Source: Pilimelia anulata (GTDB lineage: Bacteria; Actinomycetota; Actinomycetes; Mycobacteriales; Micromonosporaceae). From it: a stretch of DNA of 64,000 nt. The position numbers and the translations under genes were made by a program. Under the pieces are notes generated by a model. That model was not told where the DNA came from, did not search any database, and saw nothing but the letters and a program-made list of their open reading frames with translations. Location of the stretch: positions 310,001 through 374,000 of the forward strand of contig NZ_BMQB01000005.1 of NCBI RefSeq assembly GCF_014647895.1. Direction: 5' to 3'. The first letter of the stretch is position 1, and the number at the start of each line of letters is the position of its first letter. Of this stretch, positions 26,681-35,156 are shown piece by piece.

Positions 26681-28051
26681 ATGATCAGCGTCTTTGATCT
26701 CTTCAGCGTCGGGATCGGGCCATCCAGCTCGCACACCGTGGGGCCGATGCGGGCCGCGCGGACGTTCGTCGGCGGCCTCAAGGCCGACGGCCAGCTCAGT
26801 GCGGTACGGGCGATCCGGGCGGAGCTGTTCGGCTCGCTCGGGGCGACCGGCCACGGCCACGGCAGCGACGTCGCCGTGCTGCTCGGGCTGGCCGGCGAGG
26901 AGCCGGAGCGGGTCGACACCCGGTCGGTGCCGGGGCGGGTGGCGGAGATCAGGGAGCGCAAGCGGATCGCGCTGCTGGGCACCCAGGAGATCGACTTCGA
27001 CGCGGACAAGCACCTGATCATGCACCGGCGCAAGGCGCTGCCGTACCACCCGAACGGGATGACCTTCGTCGCGTACGACGCGGCCGGCGAGCCGCTGCGG
27101 GCGCGCACGTACTACAGCGTCGGCGGCGGGTTCGTGGTCGACGAGGCCGCCGCGGGCGCCGACCGGATCGTCACCGACCCGACGGTCGTGCCGTACCCGT
27201 TCACCACCGGTACCGAGCTGCTCGCGCTGGCCGCGCGCACCGGGCAGTCGATCAGCGAGATCATGCTGGCCAACGAGGTCGCCCGCCGGCCCGAGGCCGA
27301 CGTGCGGTCCGGGCTGCTGGAGATCTGGCGGGTCATGCAGGAGTGCGTGACCGCCGGCTGCGCCACCGAGGGCGTGCTGCCCGGCGGGCTCAAGGTACGC
27401 CGCCGCGCCGCCGAGGTCCGGCGCGGCCTGGAGTCGACCCACTTCGACACCGACCCGCTGCGGGTCATGGACTGGGTGACGCTGTTCGCGCTCGCGGTCA
27501 ACGAGGAGAACGCCGCCGGCGGCCGGGTCGTCACCGCCCCCACCAACGGCGCCGCCGGCATCGTTCCGGCTGTCATGCACTACTACTCCCGGTTCGTCCC
27601 GGCCGCGAGCGAGGACGGCATCGTCCGCTTCCTGCTCGCCGCCGCGGCCGTCGGCGTGCTGTTCAAGGAGAACGCCTCGATCTCCGGCGCCGAGGTCGGC
27701 TGCCAGGGCGAGGTCGGCTCGGCCTGCTCGATGGCCGCCGCCGGGCTGGCCGAGGTGCTCGGCGGCACCCCGTTGCAGGTGGAGAACGCCGCCGAGATCG
27801 CCATGGAGCACAACCTCGGCCTGACCTGCGACCCGGTCGGCGGGCTGGTGCAGATCCCGTGCATCGAGCGCAACGCCGTCGCCGCGATCAAGGCGATCAC
27901 CGCCGCCCGGATGGCGCTGCGCGGCGACGGCCAGCACCACGTCTCGCTGGACAAGGTGATCAAGACGATGCGGGAGACCGGCGCGGACATGAAGGTCAAG
28001 TACAAGGAGACCGCGCGCGGCGGCCTGGCCGTCAACGTCATCGAGTGCTGA
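26681..28051 (+). CDS. sdaA: L-serine ammonia-lyase (iron-sulfur type, single chain)
   Basis: 456 residues; it deaminates L-serine to pyruvate. The beta domain opens with [20 protein letters not shown] (substrate-binding S-S-S-H-T). The alpha domain contains [17 protein letters not shown] and the cysteine motifs [20 protein letters not shown] and [18 protein letters not shown], the 4Fe-4S ligands and their neighbourhood. The ATG has GGAGGATCGG before it. It is transcribed with the following CDP-alcohol transferase gene, though no functional link is obvious. Confidence 0.95.
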   Translation: MISVFDLFSVGIGPSSSHTVGPMRAARTFVGGLKADGQLSAVRAIRAELFGSLGATGHGHGSDVAVLLGLAGEEPERVDTRSVPGRVAEIRERKRIALLGTQEIDFDADKHLIMHRRKALPYHPNGMTFVAYDAAGEPLRARTYYSVGGGFVVDEAAAGADRIVTDPTVVPYPFTTGTELLALAARTGQSISEIMLANEVARRPEADVRSGLLEIWRVMQECVTAGCATEGVLPGGLKVRRRAAEVRRGLESTHFDTDPLRVMDWVTLFALAVNEENAAGGRVVTAPTNGAAGIVPAVMHYYSRFVPAASEDGIVRFLLAAAAVGVLFKENASISGAEVGCQGEVGSACSMAAAGLAEVLGGTPLQVENAAEIAMEHNLGLTCDPVGGLVQIPCIERNAVAAIKAITAARMALRGDGQHHVSLDKVIKTMRETGADMKVKYKETARGGLAVNVIEC

Positions 28052-28088
28052 GGGGCGCCGCCACCGGACCGCGGGCCGACCGGGAAGA

Positions 28089-29918
28089 ATGACCCCGGAC
28101 GGACGAAAGCGACGCGAGTGGGGTGGCGGCTTGATACGGGCACTGGTGGTCGGCGAGCCGCGCGACCCCGACCTCGTCGGCAACCTGCGCGCCGCCGGCG
28201 CCGTGGACGTCGCGGTGCTGGCGCCGGCCGAGCTGCCGCGGGCACTGGTCGACACGGTCGGGTTCGACGGCGCCCTGGTGGTCAGCGGCGAGCTGGTCGC
28301 CAGCCGTACGGTACTGCGGCACCTGCTCACCGCACCCGGCGGCGGCGCCGTCGCCCTCACCGGCGGCCCGGGCGCCGGGCCGGGGCTGCGGGTCGAGCGC
28401 GGGCAGGTCGTCGGCCTCGACGGCCCGGCCAGCTTCCTCGGCGCGCTGCGGCTGAACCCCGCCGCGGCCCGCGCCGTCGCCCCGGCGCAGCCGGCCGCCA
28501 CCCCGGAGACGCTGCTCGGCGACCTGCTCGCCGCCGACCTCCCGGTCGCCGCCCATGGCGTCCGGCTGCTGGTCGCGGGCCGGGCCCGGGACGACGCCGC
28601 CGCGGCCGGGCTGGCCCGGCAGCGCGCCGGGATCGACGAGGACGCGGCCGCGCTGCGGCTGTCGGTCAAGGAGCGGGACGACTTCTTCACCACGTTCGCG
28701 ATCTCCACCTGGTCGCCGCACGTCACCCGGCTCGCCGCCCGGGTCGGCCTCGGGCCGAGCGCGGTCACCGCCGTCTCCGTGCTGCTCGCGCTGCTCGCCG
28801 CCGCCGCCTTCGTCCGGGCCACCCGGCTGGACCTGGTCGCGGGCGGGGTGCTGCTGTACCTCAGCTTCGTGCTGGACTGCGTCGACGGCCAGGTCGCCCG
28901 GTACACCCGCCGGTTCAGCCGGTTCGGCGGCTGGCTGGACACGATGGCCGACCGGTTCAAGGAGTACGTCGTCTACGGCGCCCTGGCCTGGGGCGCGCAG
29001 CGGTCCGGGCTCGGCGACGTGTGGCCCCTGGCGATCGCGGCGATGGTGCTCCAGACCGTCCGGCACCAGACCGACTTCTGGTACGGCGCGCTGCACGACG
29101 CCGCGGTCCGCCGGCCGCGCGGCGGCCCCGGCGGGGCGCTCGGGCGGATGTCCGAGCGGGTGCAGGCGGACGCCGGGTCGGCCGGGTACTGGCTCAAGCG
29201 CATCCTGGTCTTCCCGATCGGCGAGCGGTGGGCGCTGATCGCGCTGGCGGCGGCGCTGTTCGACGGGCGGGTGGCGCTGCTGGCGGTGCTGACCTGCGGG
29301 GCGTTCGCGGCGGCGTACACGCTGACGCTGCGCTCGCTGCGCGCCCGGGTGATGCGGGTGCCGGTGCTGGCCGGGGTGGACCTGCCGGCGGTCCGGGACG
29401 AGGACCCGCCGACCCGGCGGGCGGCCCGCGGCTGGCGCCCGCCCCCGCTGCCGGCGACGGCGGCGGCGCTGCTGGTCGCGGCGGCGGCGGTGTACGAGGT
29501 GCCTCGCGTCCCGATCTGGGTGCTGCTGCTCCTGGTGTCGGCGGCGATCGGCCTGGCCGTGTGCTCGCGCGCCCGCCCGCACGACGGCCCGCTGGACTGG
29601 CTGGTGCCGGCGGCGCTGCGCGGGACCGAGTACCTGCTGCTCATCGCCGCGGGCCGGGCCGGCGGGGTGCCGTGGCCGCTGGTCTTCGCCGCGCTGCTGG
29701 CGCTGGCACTGCGGCACTACGACCAGCAGACCCGGATGGAGAAGCAGGCGCCGGCGGCGCCGCGGGCGCGGTGGGAGCTGCCCTGGCCGACCCGGGTGGT
29801 GGCGGTGGCGGTCAGCGCGGTGGCGCCGCCGCTGGCGGCGGTGGTGTTCGGGCTGCTGACGGCGGACTCGGTGGTCCTGCTCGGGGTCGACGTGGTGCGC
29901 AGCCGACGCGCCCACTGA
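28089..29918 (+). CDS. CDP-alcohol phosphatidyltransferase with N-terminal extra domain and DUF5941-like C-terminus
   Basis: 609 residues. About residues 1-195 form a soluble domain (LIRALVVGEPRDPDLVGNLR, then GGAVALTGGPGAGPG) that is not part of ordinary transferases. The central membrane part has the CDP-alcohol motif in VLDCVDGQVARYTRRFSRFG followed by GWLDTMADRF. The final 180 residues (RGTEYLLLIAAGRAGGVPWP) contain more helices. The start is uncertain: an ATG is used here, but a TTG 14 codons later (IRALVVGEP) also fits. A second member of the family lies upstream. Confidence 0.82.
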   Translation: MTPDGRKRREWGGGLIRALVVGEPRDPDLVGNLRAAGAVDVAVLAPAELPRALVDTVGFDGALVVSGELVASRTVLRHLLTAPGGGAVALTGGPGAGPGLRVERGQVVGLDGPASFLGALRLNPAAARAVAPAQPAATPETLLGDLLAADLPVAAHGVRLLVAGRARDDAAAAGLARQRAGIDEDAAALRLSVKERDDFFTTFAISTWSPHVTRLAARVGLGPSAVTAVSVLLALLAAAAFVRATRLDLVAGGVLLYLSFVLDCVDGQVARYTRRFSRFGGWLDTMADRFKEYVVYGALAWGAQRSGLGDVWPLAIAAMVLQTVRHQTDFWYGALHDAAVRRPRGGPGGALGRMSERVQADAGSAGYWLKRILVFPIGERWALIALAAALFDGRVALLAVLTCGAFAAAYTLTLRSLRARVMRVPVLAGVDLPAVRDEDPPTRRAARGWRPPPLPATAAALLVAAAAVYEVPRVPIWVLLLLVSAAIGLAVCSRARPHDGPLDWLVPAALRGTEYLLLIAAGRAGGVPWPLVFAALLALALRHYDQQTRMEKQAPAAPRARWELPWPTRVVAVAVSAVAPPLAAVVFGLLTADSVVLLGVDVVRSRRAH

Positions 29919-30041
29919 CGCGCCACTCCACGTGGGCGGCGAGGCCCTGCTACAAGGGACGTTTCCGGCGTTCGTTCGTGCGGGTAGCCTGGCTTCGCGT
30001 TCATCGGCCAGCACATTGCTGGTGCTGACCCGGGAGGTGTG

Positions 30042-30955
30042 GTGGCGCGAGCGACGAAGGCGGCCCACCCGACAGCGGTGAGTCCGATGATCCGCAGGCG
30101 GCGTCTCGCGGGGGAGCTGCGGTCGTTGCGCGAGCGGGCCGGCTTAACCGCGGAGCAGCTCGCCAGGGAGGCCGGCAAGAGCCGATCCATGCTGTCGCGC
30201 TTCGAGACGGCGGATCGGGTGCCGACCGTGGCGGACGTCAGCGATCTGCTCAGAGCACTCGGTACCGCCGGCGTGGCGGTGGACGACGCCCGTTGGCACG
30301 AGCTGGTGCAGATGGCCAGCGATGCCGGGGAGCGCGGGTGGTGGGAGTCGTTCGGTCCGGGGATGGGCGCGCGACAGCAGTTTACGCAGACCTGGAGTAC
30401 GGCGCCGCCACCGTGCAGGAGTACCAGCTATTCGTCATTCCCGGACTTCTCCAGACCGCCGCGTACACGCGCGCCCGCGCGGAGCTGACGCGGATACAAG
30501 GGGGCGTGTCCGAGGCCGAGGCGGCCAGGTCCGTCGATGCTCGGCAGATGCGCCAGCGGATGCTGTCGCGCCCCGGCGGCCCTTCGTACCTGGCCGTGGT
30601 CGATGAGGTCGCCGTGCGACGTCCGGCCGCCGCCGCTCCGGTGATGCGGGAGCAGTTGCTCCACCTGGCTGACCTGGCCGAGGGCGACGGCCGCACGGGG
30701 GTGCGGGTCCTTCGACAAGACGCCGAGTTGCGGGACTACTGGTTGCCGCGGTCGCCGTTCAGTGTCTACCGGTACCGCAACGGCGACCCCACAGCCGTCG
30801 CGGTGGACAATGAGACCGTCGATCTGGTCTACACCACCGCCGATGAGGTCAAGCCATACGTCGAGCTGTGGGACCGGGTGGATGAGGCGGCATTGTCCGT
30901 CACCGACAGCGCGGCGCTGCTGCGTGCCGCGGCCACCAGCCAGCGAGGAGATTGA
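30042..30955 (+). pseudogene. Frameshifted HTH (XRE)/DUF5753 regulator
   Basis: The first frame carries the helix-turn-helix LRSLRERAGLTAEQLAREAG with SRSMLSRFETADRVPTVADV. It runs through WHELVQMASDAGERGWWESF and then loses similarity. The -1 frame takes over with VYADLEYGAATVQEYQLFVI, PGLLQTAAYTRARAEL and the DUF5753 domain to LWDRVDEAALSVTDSAALLR. Adding one G in CAGCAG[G]TTTACGCA near 30385 restores a single protein of about 304 residues. Codon 36 of the first frame is TTA, rare in such genomes. The start is uncertain because the GGGAGG site is very close to two GTGs. Confidence 0.8.
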
Positions 30956-30960
30956 GGCCC

Positions 30961-31170
30961 GTGGAAAAGTACACCGCTTGGCGAAAGTCCTCACGCTCTG
31001 GCGGCGCCAACGACAACTGCGTCGAGGTGGCGTTCGCGCCCGACGGCAGTGTGGGCGTCCGGGACAGCAAGAATCGCGACGGGGCCGTTCTCGACTTCAC
31101 GGCGGCGGAGTGGGGAGCGTTCGTCGGCGGCGTGAAGGACAACGAGTTCGACGCGCCTTCTGCGCCCTAG
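30961..31170 (+). CDS. DUF397 domain protein
   Basis: 69 residues: TAWRKSSRSGGANDNCVEVA, then GSVGVRDSKNRDGAVLDFTA and EWGAFVGGVKDNEF. This is the characteristic DUF397 pattern (W-R-K-S-S-x-S-x...N-C-V-E-V...V-R-D-S-K). DUF397 proteins are found next to XRE/DUF5753 regulators and are known as partners in such pairs, for example in the Streptomyces BldB/whiJ-like systems. The GTG start is five bases after the stop of the broken regulator, so they formed one operon. The gene itself is intact although its partner is frameshifted. Confidence 0.9.
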   Translation: MEKYTAWRKSSRSGGANDNCVEVAFAPDGSVGVRDSKNRDGAVLDFTAAEWGAFVGGVKDNEFDAPSAP

Positions 31171-31206
31171 TCACGCGTTCATGTAGACGCTGCTCGCGCA
31201 CGTTCA

Positions 31207-31240
31207 CGCGGCGGCCACCCCGATCGGGGCGGCCGCCGCG
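31207..31240. terminator. Hairpin after the DUF397 gene
   Basis: The outer arms CGCGGCGGCC and GGCCGCCGCG are exact complements, and the centre CCCCGATCGGGG is itself palindromic, giving a long stem. TCCTGTTGAT follows but there is no true T-tract. Located 37 bp after the DUF397 stop, it probably ends that operon. Confidence 0.65.
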
Positions 31241-31383
31241 TCCTGTTGATCGCGCTGTAGTGGCGCGGTCACGTTCTGCCTTGCCATCGACGTTCCACAG
31301 TGGGAAGCTGTCACGACCTCCAGTTATTCACATTTCATGATCTTGAAATGAGATCACTTATGGAACGCTGGCGGGAGAGCACT

Positions 31384-31560
31384 GTGAACGTCACTCTGTA
31401 CTGGCCGTATGCCCTGGCTGCGGCCGCGCTGCTGGTGGCTCTGGGGCTTACCGTCGGTTGGTACGTCCGCCGGGCCACCTGGTGGTGTCCCCACTGTGGG
31501 CACGGTTTGACCTGCACGTTCTGTATGGGTCAGTCGATCCCCGGCCGGGCGCGCGCATGA
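31384..31560 (+). CDS. Tiny membrane protein with four-cysteine motif
   Basis: 58 residues. A membrane helix, VTLYWPYALAAAALLVALGL, is followed by TVGWYVRRATWWCPHCGHGL and TCTFCMGQ. The CPHC and CTFC pairs (C-x2-C-x5-C-x2-C) could bind zinc. A GTG start behind GGCGGGAGAG is chosen. I do not recognise the family. It lies in a region of lower GC content next to exported proteins. The gene may instead start at an ATG up to 12 codons earlier. Confidence 0.55.
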   Translation: MNVTLYWPYALAAAALLVALGLTVGWYVRRATWWCPHCGHGLTCTFCMGQSIPGRARA

Positions 31561-31669
31561 CGGCCCACCTGTCGGCGGCTCGGTGGCGGTCGGCCTCCCT
31601 GGACGATCCCCCTTTGCATGACCCCGACTCGGGCGCCGCATCAACCGCACATGGTCGGGGGACGAACCC

Positions 31670-32251
31670 ATGCGTCTGACAACATCCGTTCGAGTGGTCG
31701 TGGTCGTCTGTGCCGGGGCAGTGATGGGTGCGGTAACCGGGGCGCCAGCGGCAGCCAACGTGCCGTCGGGCAGTCGGAATCAGCGCCAGGTCGCCGGGAT
31801 CGGCTTTCAGGCATGGGACCAGGGCAACGATCGGTTGCGGCTGCTGAAGGTGGATCCGGACCGCAACTTTCGGTCCGGCTGGTGTCTGGATCCGTGGTTC
31901 GATTGGACCACGCAGGAACGCCCCGGCCCGGAGGGCGGCCGCTACCACTTCGATGGCCGCGTCGTCCGGACCTGCAACTCTCACCTCGGCTACGGTAAAT
32001 CCTTCGTCGACCACACCGGCGGCCGTGATCTGCGCGGGATGCAGAAGGCCGGCACCTGCTACGGGCCGAAGGGCCGGACCACGGCGCGGGAGGGCAACTG
32101 CAACAACGCCCGCGGCCACACAATCACGATCACCAACGGGCGGACGAACGCCGCGCTGCCCAACCAGTGCACGCGGTCGTGGCGGGTCGACGCCGCTGCC
32201 CGCATGCCGATCTATCACGCTGGGGGAGTGAGTACCGAATGCCGCAGATGA
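31670..32251 (+). CDS. Exported protein of unknown function
   Basis: 193 residues with a signal peptide (TTSVRVVVVVCAGAVMGAVT, then GAPAAANV). The mature part contains six Cys spread over the chain (SGWCLDPWFDWT; VVRTCNSHLGYG; AGTCYGPKGR; EGNCNNARGH; ALPNQCTRSW; STECRR), suggesting three disulfides. Tryptophans and a WDQGNDRLRLLKVDPDR segment hint at a beta-sandwich or carbohydrate-binding fold, but no family was recognised. The following gene overlaps its end, so the two are translationally coupled. Confidence 0.65.
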   Translation: MRLTTSVRVVVVVCAGAVMGAVTGAPAAANVPSGSRNQRQVAGIGFQAWDQGNDRLRLLKVDPDRNFRSGWCLDPWFDWTTQERPGPEGGRYHFDGRVVRTCNSHLGYGKSFVDHTGGRDLRGMQKAGTCYGPKGRTTAREGNCNNARGHTITITNGRTNAALPNQCTRSWRVDAAARMPIYHAGGVSTECRR

Positions 32252-33294
32252 ACCGTAGGACCACGATCGCGGCGGTGCTGGTCGGCGCCGGGGTAGCGGC
32301 GGCGGGTGGCTGGCGAGCGGCCTCCGCCGAGTCCCGGCCCCCAACCGCGGCGGACGTCAACCGCGGCCGCGCGACGTACGAGCAGGTCGTCGGCCAGATC
32401 TACGGCAGCCGCGGCGACCGGCTCGCCGCCGAGGCGCTACTCGCCCGCAGGGTCCAGGCTCCGATCGCCGAGTGCATGCACGCCAAGGGCAGCGACTACA
32501 CCCTGGCCGGGTCCGAGCGCCAGGCTGTCGCCGACCCGGCCCCGGGCGGGCTCAGCGCGTTCGCGCCGGTCGCCGGCACATTCTGGATCGCTGAGCAGAA
32601 GGCGAACGTCGCCAGGGCGCGCGACGCCCGCACCAACCCGGGCTGGACCCGGCTCCGTACCACGGCGCAGCGGGCGGCGTACGACGCGAACCTGGCCGCG
32701 TGCCTGAAAGCCGACAGCAGCGACCCCGGCTCGGCCAACCCGGCCGGGCAGGGCGCGCTGGCAGCGGCGCTGGAGGATGTCCTAGCCCGCGTCGAGCGCC
32801 GCGACGACATCGAGGCGGCCCTGGACAGGTACCGGGCGTGCCTGAACGACGCCGGGTGGCCGGTCGGTACGTGGGAGGAGCCGAACCGGGCGGTCGAGGA
32901 TCGGTTCCCGGACGCCGACCGGTCGTGGGCCCGGGTCGCCGCCGACCCCGCTTGGACCAGCGCGGTCGAGGCGGAGAAGAGCGCGGCAGCCGCCGATGCC
33001 ACCTGTCGGGGCGGGTTGCGCGACCGGGCGCTGGGCGCGGCCGCCGACCCGCTCGCCCGGTTTGCCGGGAACCGCGGCGTCGAACTGGCCGAGGTCGATC
33101 GGCAGTGGCGGGACATCCGCACCCGGGCCGGTGTCGCCGGCATCCGCACCGACGCGCGGCGGAATCAGGCGGCCGGGGCCGGTTCGTCGGCCGGCGTCGC
33201 GGCGTTCGGTACGCCGCCGGCCGTCCCCGGCGGGGCGGCGTCGGCGGTGTCCTCCGCGACCAGGTACGTCGGCCGCCCCTGGACCGCGGTGTAG
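32239..33294 (+). CDS. Exported protein of unknown function overlapping a convergent gene
   Basis: 351 residues. The start NRRTTIAAVLVGAGVAAAGG, with two Arg before a hydrophobic run, suggests Sec or Tat export. The mature part is helical with few Cys (AECMHAKGSDYT; NLAACLKADS; YRACLNDAGWP; DATCRGG). The pattern of Cys spaced through a helical chain recalls actinobacterial exported proteins of unknown role. The last 43 codons lie inside the convergent glycosyltransferase gene and look like its antisense reading, so the original stop may have been lost. An ATG three codons later, overlapping the preceding stop as ATGA, is an alternative start. Confidence 0.6.
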   Translation: MPQMNRRTTIAAVLVGAGVAAAGGWRAASAESRPPTAADVNRGRATYEQVVGQIYGSRGDRLAAEALLARRVQAPIAECMHAKGSDYTLAGSERQAVADPAPGGLSAFAPVAGTFWIAEQKANVARARDARTNPGWTRLRTTAQRAAYDANLAACLKADSSDPGSANPAGQGALAAALEDVLARVERRDDIEAALDRYRACLNDAGWPVGTWEEPNRAVEDRFPDADRSWARVAADPAWTSAVEAEKSAAAADATCRGGLRDRALGAAADPLARFAGNRGVELAEVDRQWRDIRTRAGVAGIRTDARRNQAAGAGSSAGVAAFGTPPAVPGGAASAVSSATRYVGRPWTAV

Positions 33295-34184
33295 ATCCGC
33301 CCGATGTACTCGCCGAGCAGGCCCAGGCAGATGAGCTGTACGCCGCCCAGCAGCAGCACCGCCACGAACAGCGAGGCCCAGCCCGGCACTGTCACGTCGG
33401 TCAGGTACGCGACGACGCCGAAGCCCATCATGAACAGGCAGAACACGAAGCTGGCCAGCCCCAGCCAGGTGGCCAGGCGCAGCGGCGCGGCGGAGAAGTT
33501 GGTGACGCTGTCCAGCGCCAGCCGGACCATCCGGCGCAGCGGGTACTTCGTCTCGCCCGCCGCCCGGGCGGCCCGCGCGTACGGCACCTCGCCGCCGCGG
33601 AAGCCCAGCGAGGGCACGAGCAGCCGGTACACCGGCTGCTGCTCCGGCAGCGCCCGCAGCACGTCCACCGCGGCCCGGCTGAGCAGGCGGAAGTCGCCGG
33701 CCTGCCGGGGTACCCAGGTGCCGGCGAGCCGGCGCATCAGCCAGTAGTAGGCGCCGGCGGTACCGCGCTTGAAGCCGGTGTCGGTGGCCCGGTCGGTGCG
33801 CACCCCGTACACGACGTCGAGGCCGTCGCGGCGGGCCAGCGCGAGCATCTCGCCGATCTTCTCCGGCGGGTCCTGCAGGTCGGCGTCGAGGCTGACGACG
33901 TACGCGCCGCGGGCCCGGTGCAGGCCGGCGGTCAGGGCCGCCTGGTGGCCGGCGTTGCGGCGCAGCCGGACGATCCGGAGCTGCGGCCACAGCGCCCGGG
34001 CGCCGTGCAGCATCGCGAGCGTGCTGTCCCGGCTGCCGTCGTCGACCGCGAGCACCTCGTACGGCTCGCCGAGGGAGTCGAGCAGCGGCCGGAGGCGGGC
34101 GATCAGCGGGACGAGGACGTCCTCCTCGTTGTACATCGGCACGACCACCGACAGCGTCGGTGCCCGCCCGGCCAGCGCCTCCAT
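33165..34184 (-). CDS. Family 2 glycosyltransferase, polyprenyl-phosphate sugar synthase (GtrB/DPM1-like)
   Basis: 339 residues. The GT-A domain begins with TLSVVVPMYNEEDVLVPLIA, the nucleotide-sugar Asp lies in VLAVDDGSRDSTLAML, and the metal-binding DxD is in VVSLDADLQDPPEKIGEML. Two C-terminal membrane helices (LASFVFCLFMMGFGVVAYL and FVAVLLLGGVQLICLGLL) and GEYIGRIYTAVQGRP are typical of enzymes that load a sugar onto polyprenyl phosphate at the inner membrane face. It is monocistronic by eye. The 3' end overlaps a convergent exported-protein gene. Confidence 0.9.
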   Translation of the reverse strand: MEALAGRAPTLSVVVPMYNEEDVLVPLIARLRPLLDSLGEPYEVLAVDDGSRDSTLAMLHGARALWPQLRIVRLRRNAGHQAALTAGLHRARGAYVVSLDADLQDPPEKIGEMLALARRDGLDVVYGVRTDRATDTGFKRGTAGAYYWLMRRLAGTWVPRQAGDFRLLSRAAVDVLRALPEQQPVYRLLVPSLGFRGGEVPYARAARAAGETKYPLRRMVRLALDSVTNFSAAPLRLATWLGLASFVFCLFMMGFGVVAYLTDVTVPGWASLFVAVLLLGGVQLICLGLLGEYIGRIYTAVQGRPTYLVAEDTADAAPPGTAGGVPNAATPADEPAPAA

Positions 34185-34233
34185 GGGGCGCAACGGTACC
34201 AGCCGCCCCGTCCGTCCCCGGCGCGTCGCGCGC

Positions 34234-34851
34234 TCAGTCCGGCGGCGGCGTGACCAGCGTGACCCGGCCCTCGGCGAGCCGGTACGACATGCCGACGACC
34301 GCGCAACGCCCGGCCCGCCGGGCGGCCGCGACGGCGCCGTCGCCGGCGACCAGCTCGACCGTCCGGCGCACGTGCGCGGCGGACAGGCCGGCGCCGTCGG
34401 TGATCCCCTCCTGCCGGGCCCGCTGGACGCTGGGCAGGACCCGGTCGACGATCGGCCGCAGGCCGGGCGGCGGCGCGGTGCCGGCGAGCGCGGCCTCGGC
34501 GGCACCGACCGCGCCGCAGTGGTCGTGCCCGAGGACGACGACCAGCGGCGCCCCGAGCACCGCGACGCCGAAGTCGATGCTGGCCCGCACCTCGGGCCCG
34601 ATGACGTGCCCGGCGGTCCGGACGACGAACAGGTCGCCCAGCCCCCGATCGAAGATGATCTCGGCGGCCAGCCGCGAGTCGGAGCAGCCGAACAGCACCG
34701 CGAACGGCTGCTGCTCGGCGGCGATGGCGGTGCGGTGCTCGGCGTCCTGGTTCGGGTGCTCGCGCCCGCCGGCGACGAAGCGCGCGTTGCCGGCGAGCAG
34801 CTCGGCGAGGGCGGCGGCGGGGGTGTCCGGGCGGGTGCCGTCGATAGTCAC
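34234..34851 (-). CDS. Beta-class carbonic anhydrase
   Basis: 205 residues; it hydrates CO2. The zinc ligands and dyad are in VLFGCSDSRLAAE (Cys, Asp, Arg) and VVVLGHDHCGAVGAAEAAL (His, Cys). The N-terminal LLAGNARFVAGGREHPNQD and VVRTAGHVIGPEVRASIDF are also family-typical. A GTG start at TIDGTRPDT is chosen. It lies just upstream of, and on the same strand as, the glycosyltransferase gene. Confidence 0.92.
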   Translation of the reverse strand: MTIDGTRPDTPAAALAELLAGNARFVAGGREHPNQDAEHRTAIAAEQQPFAVLFGCSDSRLAAEIIFDRGLGDLFVVRTAGHVIGPEVRASIDFGVAVLGAPLVVVLGHDHCGAVGAAEAALAGTAPPPGLRPIVDRVLPSVQRARQEGITDGAGLSAAHVRRTVELVAGDGAVAAARRAGRCAVVGMSYRLAEGRVTLVTPPPD

Positions 34852-35156
34852 GCCCCCCAGCCTGCCATGGGCCGCCGCGCACCTTTCAGCAACCACCCCG
34901 TGCCGCGGGCTGGTTGCTCGATTGCGCGTAAATCAGACAATGTCCCTAGATTGGGGAAAAACCTGCACGTCCCGTGCCCGATCGCCCGAAAGTCGCGTTC
35001 GCTACGGTAACGGCTCGGCAGCGCCGCGCCGCGGGTCGCACCCCCGCGTACCCGCCCCGGCAACCACAAGCGGTAACCGCAGTGTCGACCCACAGTCCAC
35101 AATCGACGGTACCGCCTGCGGCGCGCCGATCCCCTCCACCACGACAGTAAGGAGCG
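34852..35156. promoter_or_regulatory. 305-bp divergent intergenic region of carbonic anhydrase and SpsF-like genes
   Basis: Unusually AT-rich pockets occur here (for example GTAAATCAGACAATGTCCCT and TAGATTGGGGAAAAACC around 34928-34965), consistent with promoters. An inverted repeat AGCAACCA/TGGTTGCT (34888-34895 and 34911-34918) with a 15-nt loop sits close to the carbonic anhydrase start. No gene is seen. Confidence 0.5.

Noticed and set aside
34888..34918. Riboswitch or structured RNA upstream of carbonic anhydrase
   Set aside because: Only an 8-bp inverted repeat is present; no known riboswitch features are seen. Kept as part of the promoter region note.
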